Assembly: GCA_034359265.1 (NCBI GenBank)
Contig: CP136893.1
Coordinates: 45,085,501 to 45,149,500, forward strand
Length of the DNA stretch: 64,000 nucleotides
Source: Canna indica
Lineage: Eukaryota > Streptophyta > Magnoliopsida > Zingiberales > Cannaceae
Reading direction: 5' to 3'
Below, in pieces: positions 34,314-47,006 of the stretch. The translations under genes and the position numbers were made by a program. Numbering within the stretch: position 1 is the stretch's first letter; the number at the start of each line of letters is the position of its first letter. The notes below the pieces were generated by a model. The model was given only the letters and a program-made list of their open reading frames with translations, did not search any database and was not told where the DNA came from.

Positions 34314-34560
34314 CACTACTAGAAAATTGGCTTTTTGCGATGGCCAATTTGCGACGGCGGAGCTGGCGGTCGCAGATGCGACGGTTCTGCGACCGCATGC
34401 ATTGGGGGGTCGCAAGGGTGCCATTTGTGCGACGGCTTTGCGACCGTTTGAACCACCATCGCTAAATTACGAAGAGAGCGACAGTGTCGCTACCGTATTG
34501 CCACCGACTGTTGCAACCACCTTTAGCGGTCGTAAAACCGTTGGAGATCAAATTAATTTA
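34314..34560 (+). repeat. 5' terminus and subterminal array of CACTA-3
   Basis: CACTACTAGAAAATTGGC, then repeated TGCGACGG, GCGACCG, TGCGATGG and their complements at short spacing, typical TnpA sites. Confidence 0.8.
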
Positions 34561-35641
34561 ACCCCGTGCCTACCCTTTTCTCTTCCCCGCACGCTCTCTC
34601 ACTCTCATGACTTCTCTTCCCCGCACGATCTCGATTTGTCTTCCGCCGACTGCCGACCACCAACTGCCGCTTGCACCACTGGTATTCCTCTCTCTCTCTC
34701 TTTGGCTGCCGAAACCCTAGCCGCCGTTGGCTACGATTTCAGCTGACGGTAGGTGTAGGTGTAGAGCACTACTCTTTGTCATCTCCTCGTCTGTCGTTGT
34801 TGCTGCTGAAACCCTCTTCCCTCTTCCTATTCCCCTAAACCCTAAACTTTTCCCCCTCTCGGTCTCCATTCCCATTCCCATTTCCCAATCTCCCTCATCA
34901 CGGTTCCAATTTCCTGCATTTCTTCAATTTCGCCGCGTCTCGGTTCCTTCTCAAGCTCGATCACGCTACTGGTTTCTTTCTTCAAACGAACTTAGCTCGA
35001 TTTCTCCATCTACTGGCTTCTTCGAACAATTTCAGCTCGACTTCACATTTCTTCGATTTCGCTGCATCTCCCGCATCTCTGGTCTCTCCATTTTCAGCTC
35101 GATTTCTCCATCTTCGAATGCGCGACAATGTTTCTCCAGCTCTCCTATCTGCAAGCAGGTAAGCCATACAAAAGTCTTGGTTCGTGATTTTTATTTCTCC
35201 AGCTAAGTAATAGAAATGTAAGTACTATAGTACTTATCTGCATTTGTTACTTTGTGATGATTGATGCTATGTTAAATACTTATCTACTATTGGTTATTCA
35301 GTTCTGCTTTGTTAAATACTTATCTACTATTGATGCTATGACAAAATTTCTCTATCTCTCTCAAAGAGGAAACTGTAACAAAAGGGTAGAGCTGACACTA
35401 CCCATTCCATTTCCATCCCTCTTTGACTTCTTACACCAACAAGAGATGTTGTTATCCTTCTCTTCTCTTCTCATTTATTTATCTACCTTGGCATTAATTT
35501 TATAAGGATTTTTTTGCTTTGGTTTTGGGAATTGAAGGTTGAACTACTGAAAGCATTTTTGAGAAAAACCTAGCAGTAGATGATTGCAGAATCAATGGAA
35601 GTACTGTTGGAAAAATAACTAAACTGTCAGTTTTGTTCACT

Positions 35642-35672
<31 letters not shown>

Positions 35673-36338
35673 CTGCTATAATTTTTTTGGTTGTAATTTT
35701 GAGGAAGGATATTGCCATATTGGAGTAGTATCAATCAGCTGGTCACTGACTCCCAAAACATAATGATGGGCTCCACCATGATGCAATCTGCAAATGCCCT
35801 TCCAACACTACTAAAATCATATATCAGTACTTGTCAGAGGATGAATCAGTGACACAAACAATGCCAACTTTCGGTTTACCTAATACTTTCCTTTATTCCA
35901 AAAAGAAGAGAGCAAAAGAAGAAAGAAACAAGTTTAGAAACACATAGTACACAACTAACTCAGAATCATAAACTCAGCAATAATAGTACTACAGTAGTAA
36001 ACAAAGAAACCAATCAAATATACTTTTGAGATAAGAGTCTAAATAGGATAAGAGCTTCTATGGTAGTACCAAGAGAACTCCTCTGAATACCTTCAAAACA
36101 TTGAAAATTTCTCTCCTGCCATATCATGTAATTTCATTGCATCTTTTTGCTAAAACTAGTCTACATTATCGGGTCTACATTTTGCCATTAATTTATTTAT
36201 CTACCTTGGCATTAATTTATCTACCTTGGCATTAATTTTCTCATTTATTTATCTACCTTGGCATTAATTTTCTCTTCTTACAACATTAACGGGTCTACAT
36301 TTTGCCACAACTACACTCAATTTCAGTTGACAATTAGC
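34561..36338 (+). other. Leader and first intron region of CACTA-3
   Basis: 34561-35160 is CT-rich with AAACCCTAGCCGCC and AAACCCTAAAC phrases like plant 5' leaders, followed by a splice-donor-like CAGGTAAGCC at 35158. The rest is AT-rich and intron-like, with a (TA)n run at 35639-35669 and local tandem copies of TTTATCTACCTTGGCATTAA (35470, 36190-36265). No coding similarity. Confidence 0.5.
35639..35669. repeat. (TA)n microsatellite
   Basis: About 14 uninterrupted TA units. Confidence 0.95.
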
Positions 36339-36772
36339 ATGGAAGCACCACCATCACCACCAGTCATGGCACCGGGACCTTCGACGTCCGCCGCAGTTCC
36401 ACCACCACCACCACCATCCTTAGCATCGGGACCTTCGACGTCCACAGTAGTGCCGCCACCACCACCACTGGCCCCGGAGGCTCGAGGTCATCGCAGGCCT
36501 CGTGGGCCTAATCGGGGGGCTTATGCACCTTCATCGACCGACCAACGTCAGCGGATATCGCTGCATGGTCTAAAGTAAGTATCAAACTTTATTTTTTATT
36601 ATTGTTAATTAATTAATTACTACTTATGTTGTTATACTTGTGTTGTAGATTCGAGCAGGACGATGTTGCCCGCAACATCACCTATATTATCAAGAGGTTC
36701 TTTCGGGAGCTGTGTCGTTCATGGACCCACGTGCCGCAGCATAATCGAGATATATTATGGTCCGAGTTCGTG
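36339..36772 (+). pseudogene. TnpA-like transposase of CACTA-3, exons 1 and 2 only
   Basis: Exon 1, 36339-36574: MEAPPSPPVMAPGPSTS, a repeated Pro-rich segment, then RGHRRPRGPNRGAY, matching the RRRRPRGPNRW end of exon 1 in CACTA-2. Donor GTAAGT at 36575. Exon 2, 36649-36772: FEQDDVARNITYIIKRFF...WTHVPQHNRDILWSEF, matching exon 2 of CACTA-2; donor GTACAT at 36773. No further exon is found before the break at about 37623, so the gene is truncated although both exons are open. Confidence 0.8.
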
Positions 36773-37623
36773 GTACATAGTTTATTAATTTTAGATACTA
36801 TAACTAATTAATAGTGTAAAATGTTAAGTGTAAAATGTTATCATTTTAGTGTTAAATGATAAGTTTAATTGAAAGGTAAACTATTTTACTATTTGAGAAT
36901 ATTTAGGTTGCAAAAGTGATGACAAACTAATGCTAAAATACTTGAACAAAAAAAATGATGCACACGTCACATTTCCTTCCCCCTGTACTCTGAATTCCTC
37001 CATTCAAATACATCTTTCAGAGATAATGCATCTCATATGAAGCTTTTCTTTTGTCTGAATTCCTTCAAGTTCTGTGATGCTATTCATGTTCCTTGGTATT
37101 AGCATTAGTTTGCTTGAAAGCATCTTGTAAAGAATATTGATTATCCATGTTGAGTCAAATGGGTTTTACCATTTTATATGCTCCATATTGTATATAAGTA
37201 TGTCTAGTAACGTTTCAATTGGACAAGAATTGGTAACAAATCAAATTTCATGAGATTGCTATGTCAATATCAGCTTAAGAGGGTGCACTTAAATTGACAG
37301 AAAAAAGTACTTACATAATATTCTAAATTTAAAGAAACTTTCACATACCTAAAGAAACTTTTTAGGTATAATTTGATTTAGTAGTTGGTATAAATCACCA
37401 TATCAAGTTCTCTTGTGTTCAGCATTTTAAGATCCACTCGCATGGCACTGCTTAATTTAGTGTGTTGATGTTTGTTGCTGCACATTGATGTCTATTGCTG
37501 AAGATGTTCTCTTGATGCTTGAACTTGATATAATTTAGTGGATAAAGATTCTATCCAACTTTTTGAATTTTATTCCTCCCTTCATGATCAAGAATTGCTT
37601 CTCAATTAGTTTCATAATTCATA
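36773..37623. other. AT-rich DNA after TnpA exon 2
   Basis: Intron-like, no coding signal. The last 20 bases contain ATAATTCATACATGTTA, which occurs again just inside the LTR, so the join to gypsy B1 lies at a short shared sequence. Confidence 0.4.
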
Positions 37624-38989
37624 CATGTTACCATGTTTTATAATTCATACATGTTATTTAAATTTATTACTACCTTGCCATGCTAGATAGTTGCTCCTTA
37701 TTGTGCTAAAATTCGTAAGGTAGTATAAGAATTGCTAGGTATGTGCATTATGATTATATATGATGAATGATGTAATATATGAGCAATTTTCTTTAGATTA
37801 AGCATGCTGCCCTAAATGATCTTGGATGGTATTCCAAGGTTGACTCACGGAAATTCTCACCAAAGACAGTGTAAAAGGCTAGGTAACATGTAAGGTGTCA
37901 CTAGATGTTCATAGCACAATTATAGAAACTTAGATATGAGACGATAACACTTCTATGACTGCTTGTATATTTTTAGAAAATTAGAGATTGTAGGTGCACA
38001 TATACTAAAAGGGGTGGCATGAATTGTTGACCCAGTAGCCAGACATGGCTAGATACGGGCAAAGGTCTGAAGTATGTATATATGGAAACCCTAGGATATT
38101 GGTTGTGTAATGTGCTTGAGATGGTCCGCCGAGGAGCGAGGAGGTCGAAAATGACCAATGCTAAGCTCAGCCAATTGGGTCTAGAGTTCCGCCAGCGGGC
38201 CCGCTAGGTGCCAAACCCCAGTTGAGTGGGACTTGCTATCCTTACCCCATACGGTGTTCGAAGACTAGTGGACCATCCTAGTCAACGGCTCGGGATTGTT
38301 TGCTTGCATCTTGAGATGATGTGGCTGATGGCCAGGATGGTACTACCTGGTATGGTAGTGACGGTTGTAGCCGAGATATATTTTGATATGAGCAGGCCCA
38401 AGGGCCGAATGCTAGAGGCTTGATAAGCCAAGTGGCAGGTGCTCATGTACAGAAAGTACTGATGGATCCGTTGAGGGTCTGTAGTTTGCATTAGAAACAC
38501 ACTTTACGGCCTTGTGCATTCCTTTATTGCCTTGTAATATTATATATGCATGACTGAGGCTTATGTGGAGGTTCAATTGAGCCACTCATTGAGTCCCAAG
38601 TGGACTCACAGTTTATTTCTATTTTTTGCAGAGCATGAGCAGTAGCTTGGTGTCGACATGGTGCACCTGGAGGGCAGAGGCAGTGCCAAATCTCGTAGCG
38701 GCGTCCATGAGTCTTAGACTAGTCCTAGTTATGTTGGTTTTATTTCTGCACTGACGGTTGTAATTGAAAAGAATTGTAAAAATGTGATATTTGACCATTT
38801 GGATTTGATGTTGATGTTTCTTCTTGTTTTGGAAAACTTATAAATTGTGACTTGCAAACTTTGTTTATATAGTATGTTAAGTTTCTTTCAGTCGATGTGT
38901 TTTGGATTCTTGATGTCAATGTAGACAGTAGGCTACATGGTAGGATGTGGGCCCTGGCCGGTCACACTACCCTCAGTCGGGGTGTGACA
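37624..38989 (+). repeat. B1 5' LTR, 3' part
   Basis: Matches 45150-46507 from TTACCATGTTTTATAATTC to the end GGGGTGTGACA. The first 1.2 kb, including the TATA-like box and leader hairpin, is missing. Confidence 0.85.
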
Positions 38990-38992
38990 AAG

Positions 38993-39005
38993 TTGGTATC
39001 AGAGC
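38993..39005 (+). other. Primer binding site of B1
   Basis: TTGGTATCAGAGC three bases after the LTR end, complementary to initiator Met tRNA. Confidence 0.85.
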
Positions 39006-39204
39006 ACTAGGTTAGGTCTTGTCTATTACAAAATGTTGGGTCCGTATGGGGCATATGCTAGCGTGCCGACTTACGGTATAGTTATGCTACAAGATTGGGC
39101 GACCACTCCTTCACTCAGCGCACCATGCGGTTAGTAGTTTAAAGAGCTTGTGTTAATAATTTCTTATATGTCATGCACCTTCCTTTCTTCCTTGTGATAG
39201 TTAA

Positions 39205-40345
39205 ATGGATGCTCAAAATGCTGCTTTGAGCGGTAGTGGCTGTAACTCGACGGAACGTCAAGGCCGGGGGCGAGGCCGAGGCCGAACCCTGGGCAGAGAC
39301 AGAGAACTATCTAAGGGACAAGGGCAATAGTCAGTGGTTTATCTACTGCAGGCTCTGGTGAACCAATTGACTGAGGCACTCCATAAGGAGCAGGAACTGA
39401 GACAGCAATTGCAGCAGCAGTCCCAGCAGCCACTGCCACAGCTAGTGCCCGTGGTTTCAGTAGTACCAGAAGTGGCAGAGGAGGTAGCACCAGTGGTCAG
39501 ATCCCCAACTTATACAAATTTTGTCACCCTGAAGCCACCAGAGTTCACTGGGACAGATCGTCAGGTGGAAATGGCGGAATTTCTAGGGGATTGCTACGAG
39601 CTATGCATGGAACTGGGATGTTCATCAGAGGCGGCTGCTCGTATGGTTGGTCTTCAGATGAGGGGACCGGCAAAGGTCTGGCTGCAAACTTGGAAGGCCC
39701 GCAGGGTAGCTGGCACACTACCTCCCACATGGGAGGAATTTCGGGCGGCTGTAGAAGAGCAGTACTTACCCATGAGTGTCCGTAACAAGCGCGCCTGTGA
39801 TTTTGAGATGCTGCGCCAAGCTGGAGGCATGACAGTGTCGGAGTATGAGATGGAGTTTAATCGTCTCTCCAAGTACCATCCCACCCTAGTGGCGACTGAG
39901 ACCGCTAGGGTCAAGAGGTTCGTGGTAGGATTGGGGCCACAAATTGGCAGGCTTATTCATTTCACCGAGGAATCTACACTGGCTCGGGTAGTGGATGAAG
40001 ACCTGGGGAAAGAAGCTTTGGTGCCGTTCGAGAGAAATGACGGGCCAACTAAGAAGAAGTTCCGATCACAGGGTTCTGGTAGTCGACCTTGGCACTCTAA
40101 GAGGGCAATGCCCACAGCAGATCAACAGCAAAGCCGGGGGCAGAATAGCAATCGGGGCCGTGGGGCCAAGGTACTGGGTCAGTGAGGTCGGCAGTGTCAG
40201 GAGGTGGTTCTCAGAGATCTGAGGCGCCGCAATGTGGCAGCTGCAGTCAGGCACTAGGGGTGCTGCCTTAACCACACTAATGCTTGCTTCAAGTGCGGTC
40301 GGGTCGGACATTTCAAGAAGGACTGCCTTGAGGGAACTGGTCAAA
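39205..40345 (+). pseudogene. B1 gag
   Basis: Capsid/nucleocapsid remnant. ATG at 39205 (MDAQNAALSG, then Arg/Gly-rich RGRGRGRTLGRD), a TAG at 39328, then an open stretch to 40185 with the retrotransposon gag domain (LKPPEFTGTDRQVEMAEFL, KVWLQTWKARRV, WEEFRAAVEEQYLPMSVR). After a stop and frame change, the zinc knuckle CFKCGRVGHFKKDC (CX2CX4HX4C) lies at about 40286-40327. Confidence 0.85.
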
Positions 40346-40514
40346 AGCTTGAGCAGTCAAGGGGTAAAGCACCTATGTCGGTAGGGTCAGTAGCACCGAG
40401 AGGGCATACTCAGAGTAAGGGGTCGTAGACAAGTCATTCAGAGAGGGCGCCTGCGCGAGTTTATGCTATGAACCGTGATGGGGCAGAGGCTTCCAAAGCA
40501 GTGGTGACAAGTAC

Positions 40515-43500
40515 TATTTTAGTATGTTCGTCTGCTGCATATGTATTATTTGATCCGGGTGCCACGCACTCATTTGTGTCTGCCATATTTGCTGCAAAGC
40601 TGCCAATGCACCCTCTATGCTTGATGGGCCATTGATGGTATCAACGCCTACGGGCGATGCAATCTTAGCAACCTCAATTTATCAAGGGTGTGAACTGCTC
40701 ATATGCGGCCATGTGCTGAGTGCGGACTTGACACTCCTACCCACTCTTGAGCTTGATGACATGCTTGGCATGGACTGGTTGGCAGAGCATTTCACAATGT
40801 TGGACTGTAGAGCCAAAGCAATGATGTTTAATAAGCCTAGGCTGCCGCAGTTCATCTTCCAAGGGGAGGGAGGTAGCAAGCCGATATAGGTCATCTCAAC
40901 CCTAAATGCTCGCAAATTGCTTAGGGGCGGTTGCCAATCTTTCCTGGCCTTTGTAGTTGTGGTCGAGGAGGAAGAGGGTGAAGCAAAGCATGTCAGCGGA
41001 ACCCCCATGGTCTGTGAATTCCCTGATGTGTTTCTCGAGGAATTGCCAGGGTTGCCGCCCAGAAGGGAGGTCAATTTTTGCATTGATCTGCAGCCCGGGG
41101 TAAAACCAATTTCCATTCCTCCTTACAAGATGGCACTGGCCGAACTCAGAGAGCTAAAGGTGCAATTGCAGGAAATGCTTGACCTGGGGTTCATCCGACC
41201 AAGTGTGTCACCCTGGGTGCCCCGGTTCTCTTAGTGAAGAAGAAGGATGGGTTGATGCGCATGTGCATTGGTTATAGGCAGCTGAACAAGGTGACTATTA
41301 AGAACCGCTACCCACTGCCGAGGATAGACGATCTATTTGACCAGCTGCAGGGGGCTCAATGGTTCTCAAAGATAGATCTGAGGTCCAGATACCATCAGTT
41401 GAGAATTCGGGACTGCGATGTGCCAAAGACGGCCTTTAGGACTCCTATGGTCACTATGAATTCCTATTGATATCCTTTGGCCTAACCAATGCTCCTGTTG
41501 CCTCCATGGACTTAATAAACATGGTATTTAAGGAGTACCTGGACAGCTTTGTGATCGTCTTCATTGATGACATTTTGGTTTACTCCAAGTGTGAGGAAGA
41601 GCACTCTAAGCACCTGAGAATGGTCCTAGAAACCCTCAAAGAGCACCGCTTGTTTGCCAAATTTTCCAAGTGTGAATTTTGGTTGGAAAGTATAGGGTTC
41701 TTGGGCCATGTAGTGTCCAAGGAAGGAATAAGGATAGATCCCGCCAAGATTGAAGTGGTTCGGAACTGGAAGCGGTCGACTAGTGTGACTGAGGTCCGTA
41801 GTTTTCTTGGGTTGGCCGACTATTACCGGAAGTTTGTGGAGAATTTCTCTAGAATTGTAGCCCCTCTATCTCGGTTGACCCAGAAGAAGGTCAGATTCGT
41901 TTGGGATGACAAATGCGAGGCGAGCTTTCAAAAGCTCAAGGCATGATTGACATCTGCACCCGTGTTGGCTGTACCTTCCGGCTCAGGAGGGTTTGTGGTT
42001 TTCTGTGATGCCTTTCGAGTTGGTTTGGACTGCGTCTTGATGCAGTATGGCAGAGTGATTGCTTATGCGTCTCGCCAGTTGAAATTTCATGAGAATAACT
42101 ATCCGACGCATGACCTAGAATTAGCGGCAGTGGTCTTTGCACTGAAGCTTTGGAGGCACTACTTGTACGGGGAGACTTGCGAAATCTACACAGATCACAA
42201 GAGTCTCCAGTACTTTCTTACCCAAAAGGAGCTAAACCTCAAGCAGAGGAGGTGGCTAGAGCTCCTAAAGGACTATGATTGCACCATTATGTATCATCCG
42301 AGGAAAGCAAATGTGGTAGCAGATGCGCTGAGCAAAAAAATCCATGGGCAGTTTGGCCCATTTGGAAGCTAAGCGGAGGCCTCTAGCTCGAGAGTTGGCT
42401 TTATGCCTAGATGGGGGTGCAACCTTATCGGTGTCAGCTTTAGGTGCCCTGATGGCCCATCTGCGGGTACAGTCCACGCTGGTGGACATGCTGCGTGCCG
42501 CGCAGGGGGAAGATGCCTTTTGTGCACTAACCAAGGACCTGGTACAAAGAGGTGATGCAGAGAACAATTTCAGATTGGACTCAAAAGGTGTGTTGAGGTT
42601 CAGAGACCGGATAGTAGTACCAAACATGGCTAAGGTGCGCAAGCAAGTACTGGAACTGGGTCATCGTTCCACTTACACGATGCGTCCGGGGGCCACCAAG
42701 ATGTATCGGGACTTAAGGCAGCATTACTGGTGGAAGGGCATGAAAAGAGAGGTGGCAGAATTTGTTTCAAAATGTCTAGTCTGTCAGCAGGTGAAAGCCG
42801 AACACCTTAAGCCTGCGGGGCTCCTGCAAAATCTCGAATTGCCCGAGTGGAAGTGGGAGAAAATCACCATGGATCTAATGACTGGATTGCCTAAGTCAAA
42901 AGGCGGTTTTGATTCCATTTGGGTGGTGGTGGACCGGTTAACCCAGACCGCGCACTTTATACCAGTGAAAACTACTTTCTCTACGGAGCAATATGCCCGA
43001 CTATTTTCGAATAGGATTGTGGCATATCATGGTACCCCGGTGATGATTATATCCGACTGCGGTACCCAGTTCACAGCCCGGTTTTGGCAGACCTTCTAGG
43101 AAGCTTTGGCTACTCAGGTGAATTTTAGTACAACCTTCCATCCGTAGAATGACAGGTAATCAGAGAGGACCATCCAAACTTTGGAGGACATGCTGAGGGC
43201 GTGCATCCTGGATATGGCAGATGGCTGGGAGAGGCACCTACCGTTGATCGAATTCGCCAATAACAATAGCTATCACAGTAGCATTGGCATGGCTCCTTTT
43301 GAGGCCTTGTATGGGCGGCGGTGCAGGTCCCCGGTGGGTTGGTTTGAGGCAGGGGAATCACTCATGGTGGGCCCCGACCTGGTTGAGGAGGCGGTAGAAA
43401 AAGTAAAGGTCATTAAGGAAAGATTGCTGGCGGTTCAGAGTCGACAAAAAATGTATGCCGATAGAAAGGCCAGGGAATTGGAATTTGCAGATGGTGACTT

Positions 43501-43960
43501 AGTATTCCTGAAGGTCTCTCCTATGAAAGGGGTAGTCCGGTTTGGGAAGAAAGGGAAACTGAACCCTAGATACATTGGGCATTTTCCCATTCTCAAGCGG
43601 AGGGGCGAAGTGGCCTATGAGCTGGCATTGCCTCCAAGCTTGAGCAGAGTGCACCCTGTCTTCCATGTATCCATGTTGCAGAAGTATGTAAAAGATGATT
43701 CGCATGTGATCGAGCCCTCTTCTATCGAGGTAGATTCGGCCATCTCATTTGAGGAAAGACCGGTGGAGATTCTTGACCACCAAATCAGGAAGCTAAGGTC
43801 CAAAGAAATTCCCATAGTAAAGGTCAGATGGGAGTACCATTCCGGGCAAGAGGCCACATGGGAGGTAGAGCAGGACATGAGAGAGCGCTACCCTTCCTTG
43901 TTCGAGGAGCCGGTAAGTCCTTGTTATTTAATTAAATTCGAGGATGAATTTCCCTTAAGA
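40515..43960 (+). pseudogene. B1 pol: protease, RT, RNase H, integrase, chromodomain
   Basis: Protease: LFDPGATHSF at about 40550, with Pro where most relatives have Ser (DSG), then [27 protein letters not shown] (Gly for the usual Asp), [29 protein letters not shown] and [10 protein letters not shown] near 41560. RNase [16 protein letters not shown] and [10 protein letters not shown]. Integrase: CLVCQQVKAEH, then MDLMTGLPKS, WVVVDRLTQTAHFIP and IISDCGTQF, with the catalytic Glu kept in SERT at about 43160. The C-terminus has the RYIGHFPIL stretch and a chromodomain (KVRWEYHSGQEATWEVEQDM). Frame changes near 41225 and 41455, TGA at 41944, and stops near 43100-43160 break it. Confidence 0.9.
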
Positions 43961-43969
43961 GGGGAAGGT
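43953..43969 (+). other. Polypurine tract of B1
   Basis: TTAAGAGGGGAAGGT directly before the LTR start TGTAAGACCC at 43970. Confidence 0.8.
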
Positions 43970-46507
43970 TGTAAGACCCAGAAAAAGTTTCCTAATATAA
44001 AAATCTATTTTGGTGCAGCGCGTCAGACCCGGGGGTAGTCGAGTCGAGCCTCAGGATCGCCTCGAGTGAAAAGGTATGACACGGCTAATGAATCATGAAG
44101 TCTAATTGGATAATTTACTTTCCTTTTATAAAATCATACCTTAAATTAAGTTAACTCGAGTCATGTTATGGTTGGGTCGGAGCCCGAGTCGAGTTCGGGT
44201 TTAGTCGAGTTTCAGGTATGATTTAAGTGAGCCTTGAAGCCATCTTTGGAAAGATGGTTGAGGGGATAAAACCCCCCATGTGGCAGCCGTGCGACTCAAC
44301 CATTGAGTCGCACAAGGCCGCAAGGGAGAAAAGAGGAGAAGGAGCAAGGAGGGGGCTTGGAGCTTGGATCGATTCGGAATTCGCGTCGTCGCCGAAGATT
44401 CTCAAGTCGTCATCACCCGATCCTTATTTCTTGGCGATCTAGGTGAGTGGTTAAGGCTTTAACAGCTTGGGGGAGGTGAGTGGCTGATCCCTAGATGATA
44501 GGTCGAGTTTTCATGATTTTCCCGACGATCCATGATTTCAACGATATGTTCTCACTGTTTATGTTGTTTCTCGTCGGATCTCGCTATTTTAAATCACCAT
44601 TTTGTGTGTCTTGGGGCTGCTGAGTCATGGGAAAAGGGGAAAGGTCATGCCGAAATTTTTCCCGATTCCCTTGACGACGAGAAGGCCCTTAGATGCCCTT
44701 ATACCACTGTTTCGATGTAGCCCTTTGAACTCCTCACGTAATATGAAGCATGCCCCTTCTAAATCCCCTTGAAGTGGTCGAATGAACCCTAAGATTTATG
44801 AAGAGGGTTCGGCAAAGGATGAGGTGAAGGGTAAGTTGATCATTTCTCTTTAAGAAGTATGTTGAATTGAAGAGACAAAGTATAGCTAAAGTCTCTTCCA
44901 TCCTTCCCTACCCAAGGACCTTGGCCGAGCAAGGTTTCCCTTGCTCATGGTTCGGCCAAGGTTGGGGAGAGGAGGAGAGACTTGCCTTAGATGGAAATTT
45001 CATGATCTTAGGGATCACACATAGGGATATGACAATACTTAGGAAGAACACCAAACTTAGCAAGTAGCTAAATTGATTTGAATTGTAGAAATGCTAGATT
45101 GTAACCATACTTAGCACTTGATCCTTAAACTTGGATGTTGACAATGTTACCATGTTTTATAATTCATACATGTTATTTAAATTTATTACTACCTTGCCAT
45201 GCTAGATAGTTGCTCCTTATTGTGCTAAAATTCGTAAGGTAGTATAAGAATTGTTAGGTATGTGCATTATGATTATATATGATGAATGATGTAATATATG
45301 AGCAAGTTTCTTTAGATTAAGCATGCTGCCCGAAATGATCTTGGATGGTATTCCAAGGTTGTCTCACGGAAATTCTCACCTAAGACAGTGTAAAAGGCTA
45401 CGTAACATGTAAGGTGTCACTAGATGTTCATAGCACAATTTTAGAAACTTAGATATGACACGATAACACTTCTATGACTGCTTGTATATATTTGGAAACT
45501 TAGAGATTGTAGGTGCACATATACTAAAAGGGGTGGCATGAATTGTTGACCCAGTAGTCAGACATGGCTAGATACGGGCAAAGGCCCGAAGTATGTATAT
45601 ATGGAAACCCTAGGATATTGGTTGTGTAATGTGCTTGAGATGGTCCGCTGACGAGCGAGGAGGTCGAAAATGACCAATGCTTAGCTCGGCCAGTTGGGTC
45701 TAGAGTTGCGCCAACGGGACCGCTAGGTGCCAGACCCCAGTTGGGTGGGATTAGCTATCCTTACCCCAGACGGTGTACGAAGACTAGTGGACTATCCTAG
45801 TCGACTGCCCGAGATTGTTTGCTTGCATCTTGAGATGATGTGGCCGATGGCCAGGATGGTACTACCTGGTATGGTAGTGAAGGCTGTAGCCGGGATATAT
45901 TTTGCTATGAGCAGGGCCAAGGGCCGGATGTTGAAGGCTTGATAAGCCAAGTGGCAGCTGCTCATGTACAAAAAGTACTGATGGATCCGTTGAGGGTCTG
46001 TAGTTGCATTAGAAACACACTTTACCTCCTTGTGCATTCCTTTATTGCCTTGTAATATTATATATGCATGACTGAGGCTTATGTGGAGGTTCAATTGAGC
46101 CACTCACTGAGTCCCAAGTGGACTCACAATTTATTTCTATTTTTGTAAAGCATGAGCAGTAGCCTGGTGTCGACATGGTGCAGCTGGAGGGCAGAGGCGG
46201 TGCCAAATCTCGTAGCGGTGTCCATGAGTCTTAGACTAGTCCTAGTTATGTTGGTTTTATTTCTGCACTGATGGTTGTAATTGAAAAGAATTGCAAAAAC
46301 GTGATATTTGACCATTTGGATTTGATGTTGATGTTTCTTCTTGTTTTGAAAAACTTATACATTGTGACTTGCAAACTTTGTTTTATAAAGTATGTTAAGT
46401 TTCTTTCAGTCGATGTGTTTTGGTTTCTTGATGTCAGTGTAGACAGTAGGCTACAGGGCAGGATGTGGGCCCTGGCCGATCACACTAGCCTCAGTCGGGG
46501 TGTGACA
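43970..46507 (+). repeat. B1 3' LTR (2538 bp)
   Basis: TGTAAGACCC to GGGGTGTGACA. It contains GGGGATAAAACCCCCC at about 44263 (TATA-like) and the perfect hairpin at 44289-44313 soon after. Confidence 0.9.
44289..44313 (+). promoter_or_regulatory. Leader hairpin of gypsy B LTR
   Basis: GTGCGACTCAA, loop CCA, TTGAGTCGCAC: a perfect 11-bp stem starting about 20 bp after the TATA-like GATAAAAC. Counterparts lie at the same place in families A (11327-11352) and C (28872-28894, 33017-33039, 46859-46882). The function is unknown; it may act in the RNA leader. Confidence 0.75.
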
Positions 46508-46526
46508 AGCAGTCGGAGAAGAAACA

Positions 46527-47006
46527 TGTAATATTTGAGATATTATGGTAATTTTTTAATTTTCTATTTTTGCCAGTCTAGCGGGCTGATTCGAGGTTGA
46601 GCTGAGTCGAGTCTTGATCAGGTGCGAGCTTGAAAGCTTAGGTAAGTAGAAATATGAATTATACGTTCTCTTTACTTGCTTAAATAAATTTTTCTTTTTT
46701 AATGCATCTGCTTGAGCATAATAATGATGATTGTGTTGAGCTTGGGGTTAGTTTGGGTTGAGGGGTTAGTGGGTTTGGACCCGGGCTTGAGGCGGATGTG
46801 GGTTAGCATAACATTAGGGTTAGGAGAGGATTATAAACCCCCCTCCCCCCATGAGGCCATGCGGCTACTAGTTGAGCCGCATAAGCCAAGTGGAGAAAGA
46901 GGGGAGCCGCCGCCCCTTTGTTGGAGCCGCCGCCTCTCGTGTGTCGGATTCGGAGGCCGCCTTCAAGAATTTTTTTCCCTCGTATTCTTCCTAATCATGT
47001 GAGTAG
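46527..47006 (+). repeat. Gypsy LTR C-like fragment (5' part)
   Basis: Starts TGTAATATTTGAGATATT, like the family C start at 33418, continues through TTATAAACCCCCC and the hairpin ATGCGGCT/AGCCGCAT (46859-46882), and is cut at about 47006 by an inverted gypsy B LTR end. Confidence 0.7.

Larger units (their letters stand above)
34314..37623 (+). mobile_element. CACTA-3: 5' fragment of a third CACTA transposon
   Basis: The left terminus CACTACTAGAAAATTGG is at 34314, inserted in the LINE remnant. A GCGACGG-type subterminal array, a CT-rich leader, a long intron and TnpA exons 1-2 follow. No later exons, TNP2 or right terminus appear; at about 37623 the sequence changes into a truncated gypsy B LTR. 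Confidence 0.75.
37624..46507 (+). mobile_element. B1: Ty3/gypsy chromovirus (Tekay/Del-like), 5' LTR truncated
   Basis: Truncated 5' LTR, primer site, gag, protease-RT-RNase H-integrase-chromodomain pol, polypurine tract and a full 3' LTR. The LTR parts that can be compared are closely similar. Gag and pol are broken by stops and frameshifts, so it is not autonomous. Confidence 0.9.
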
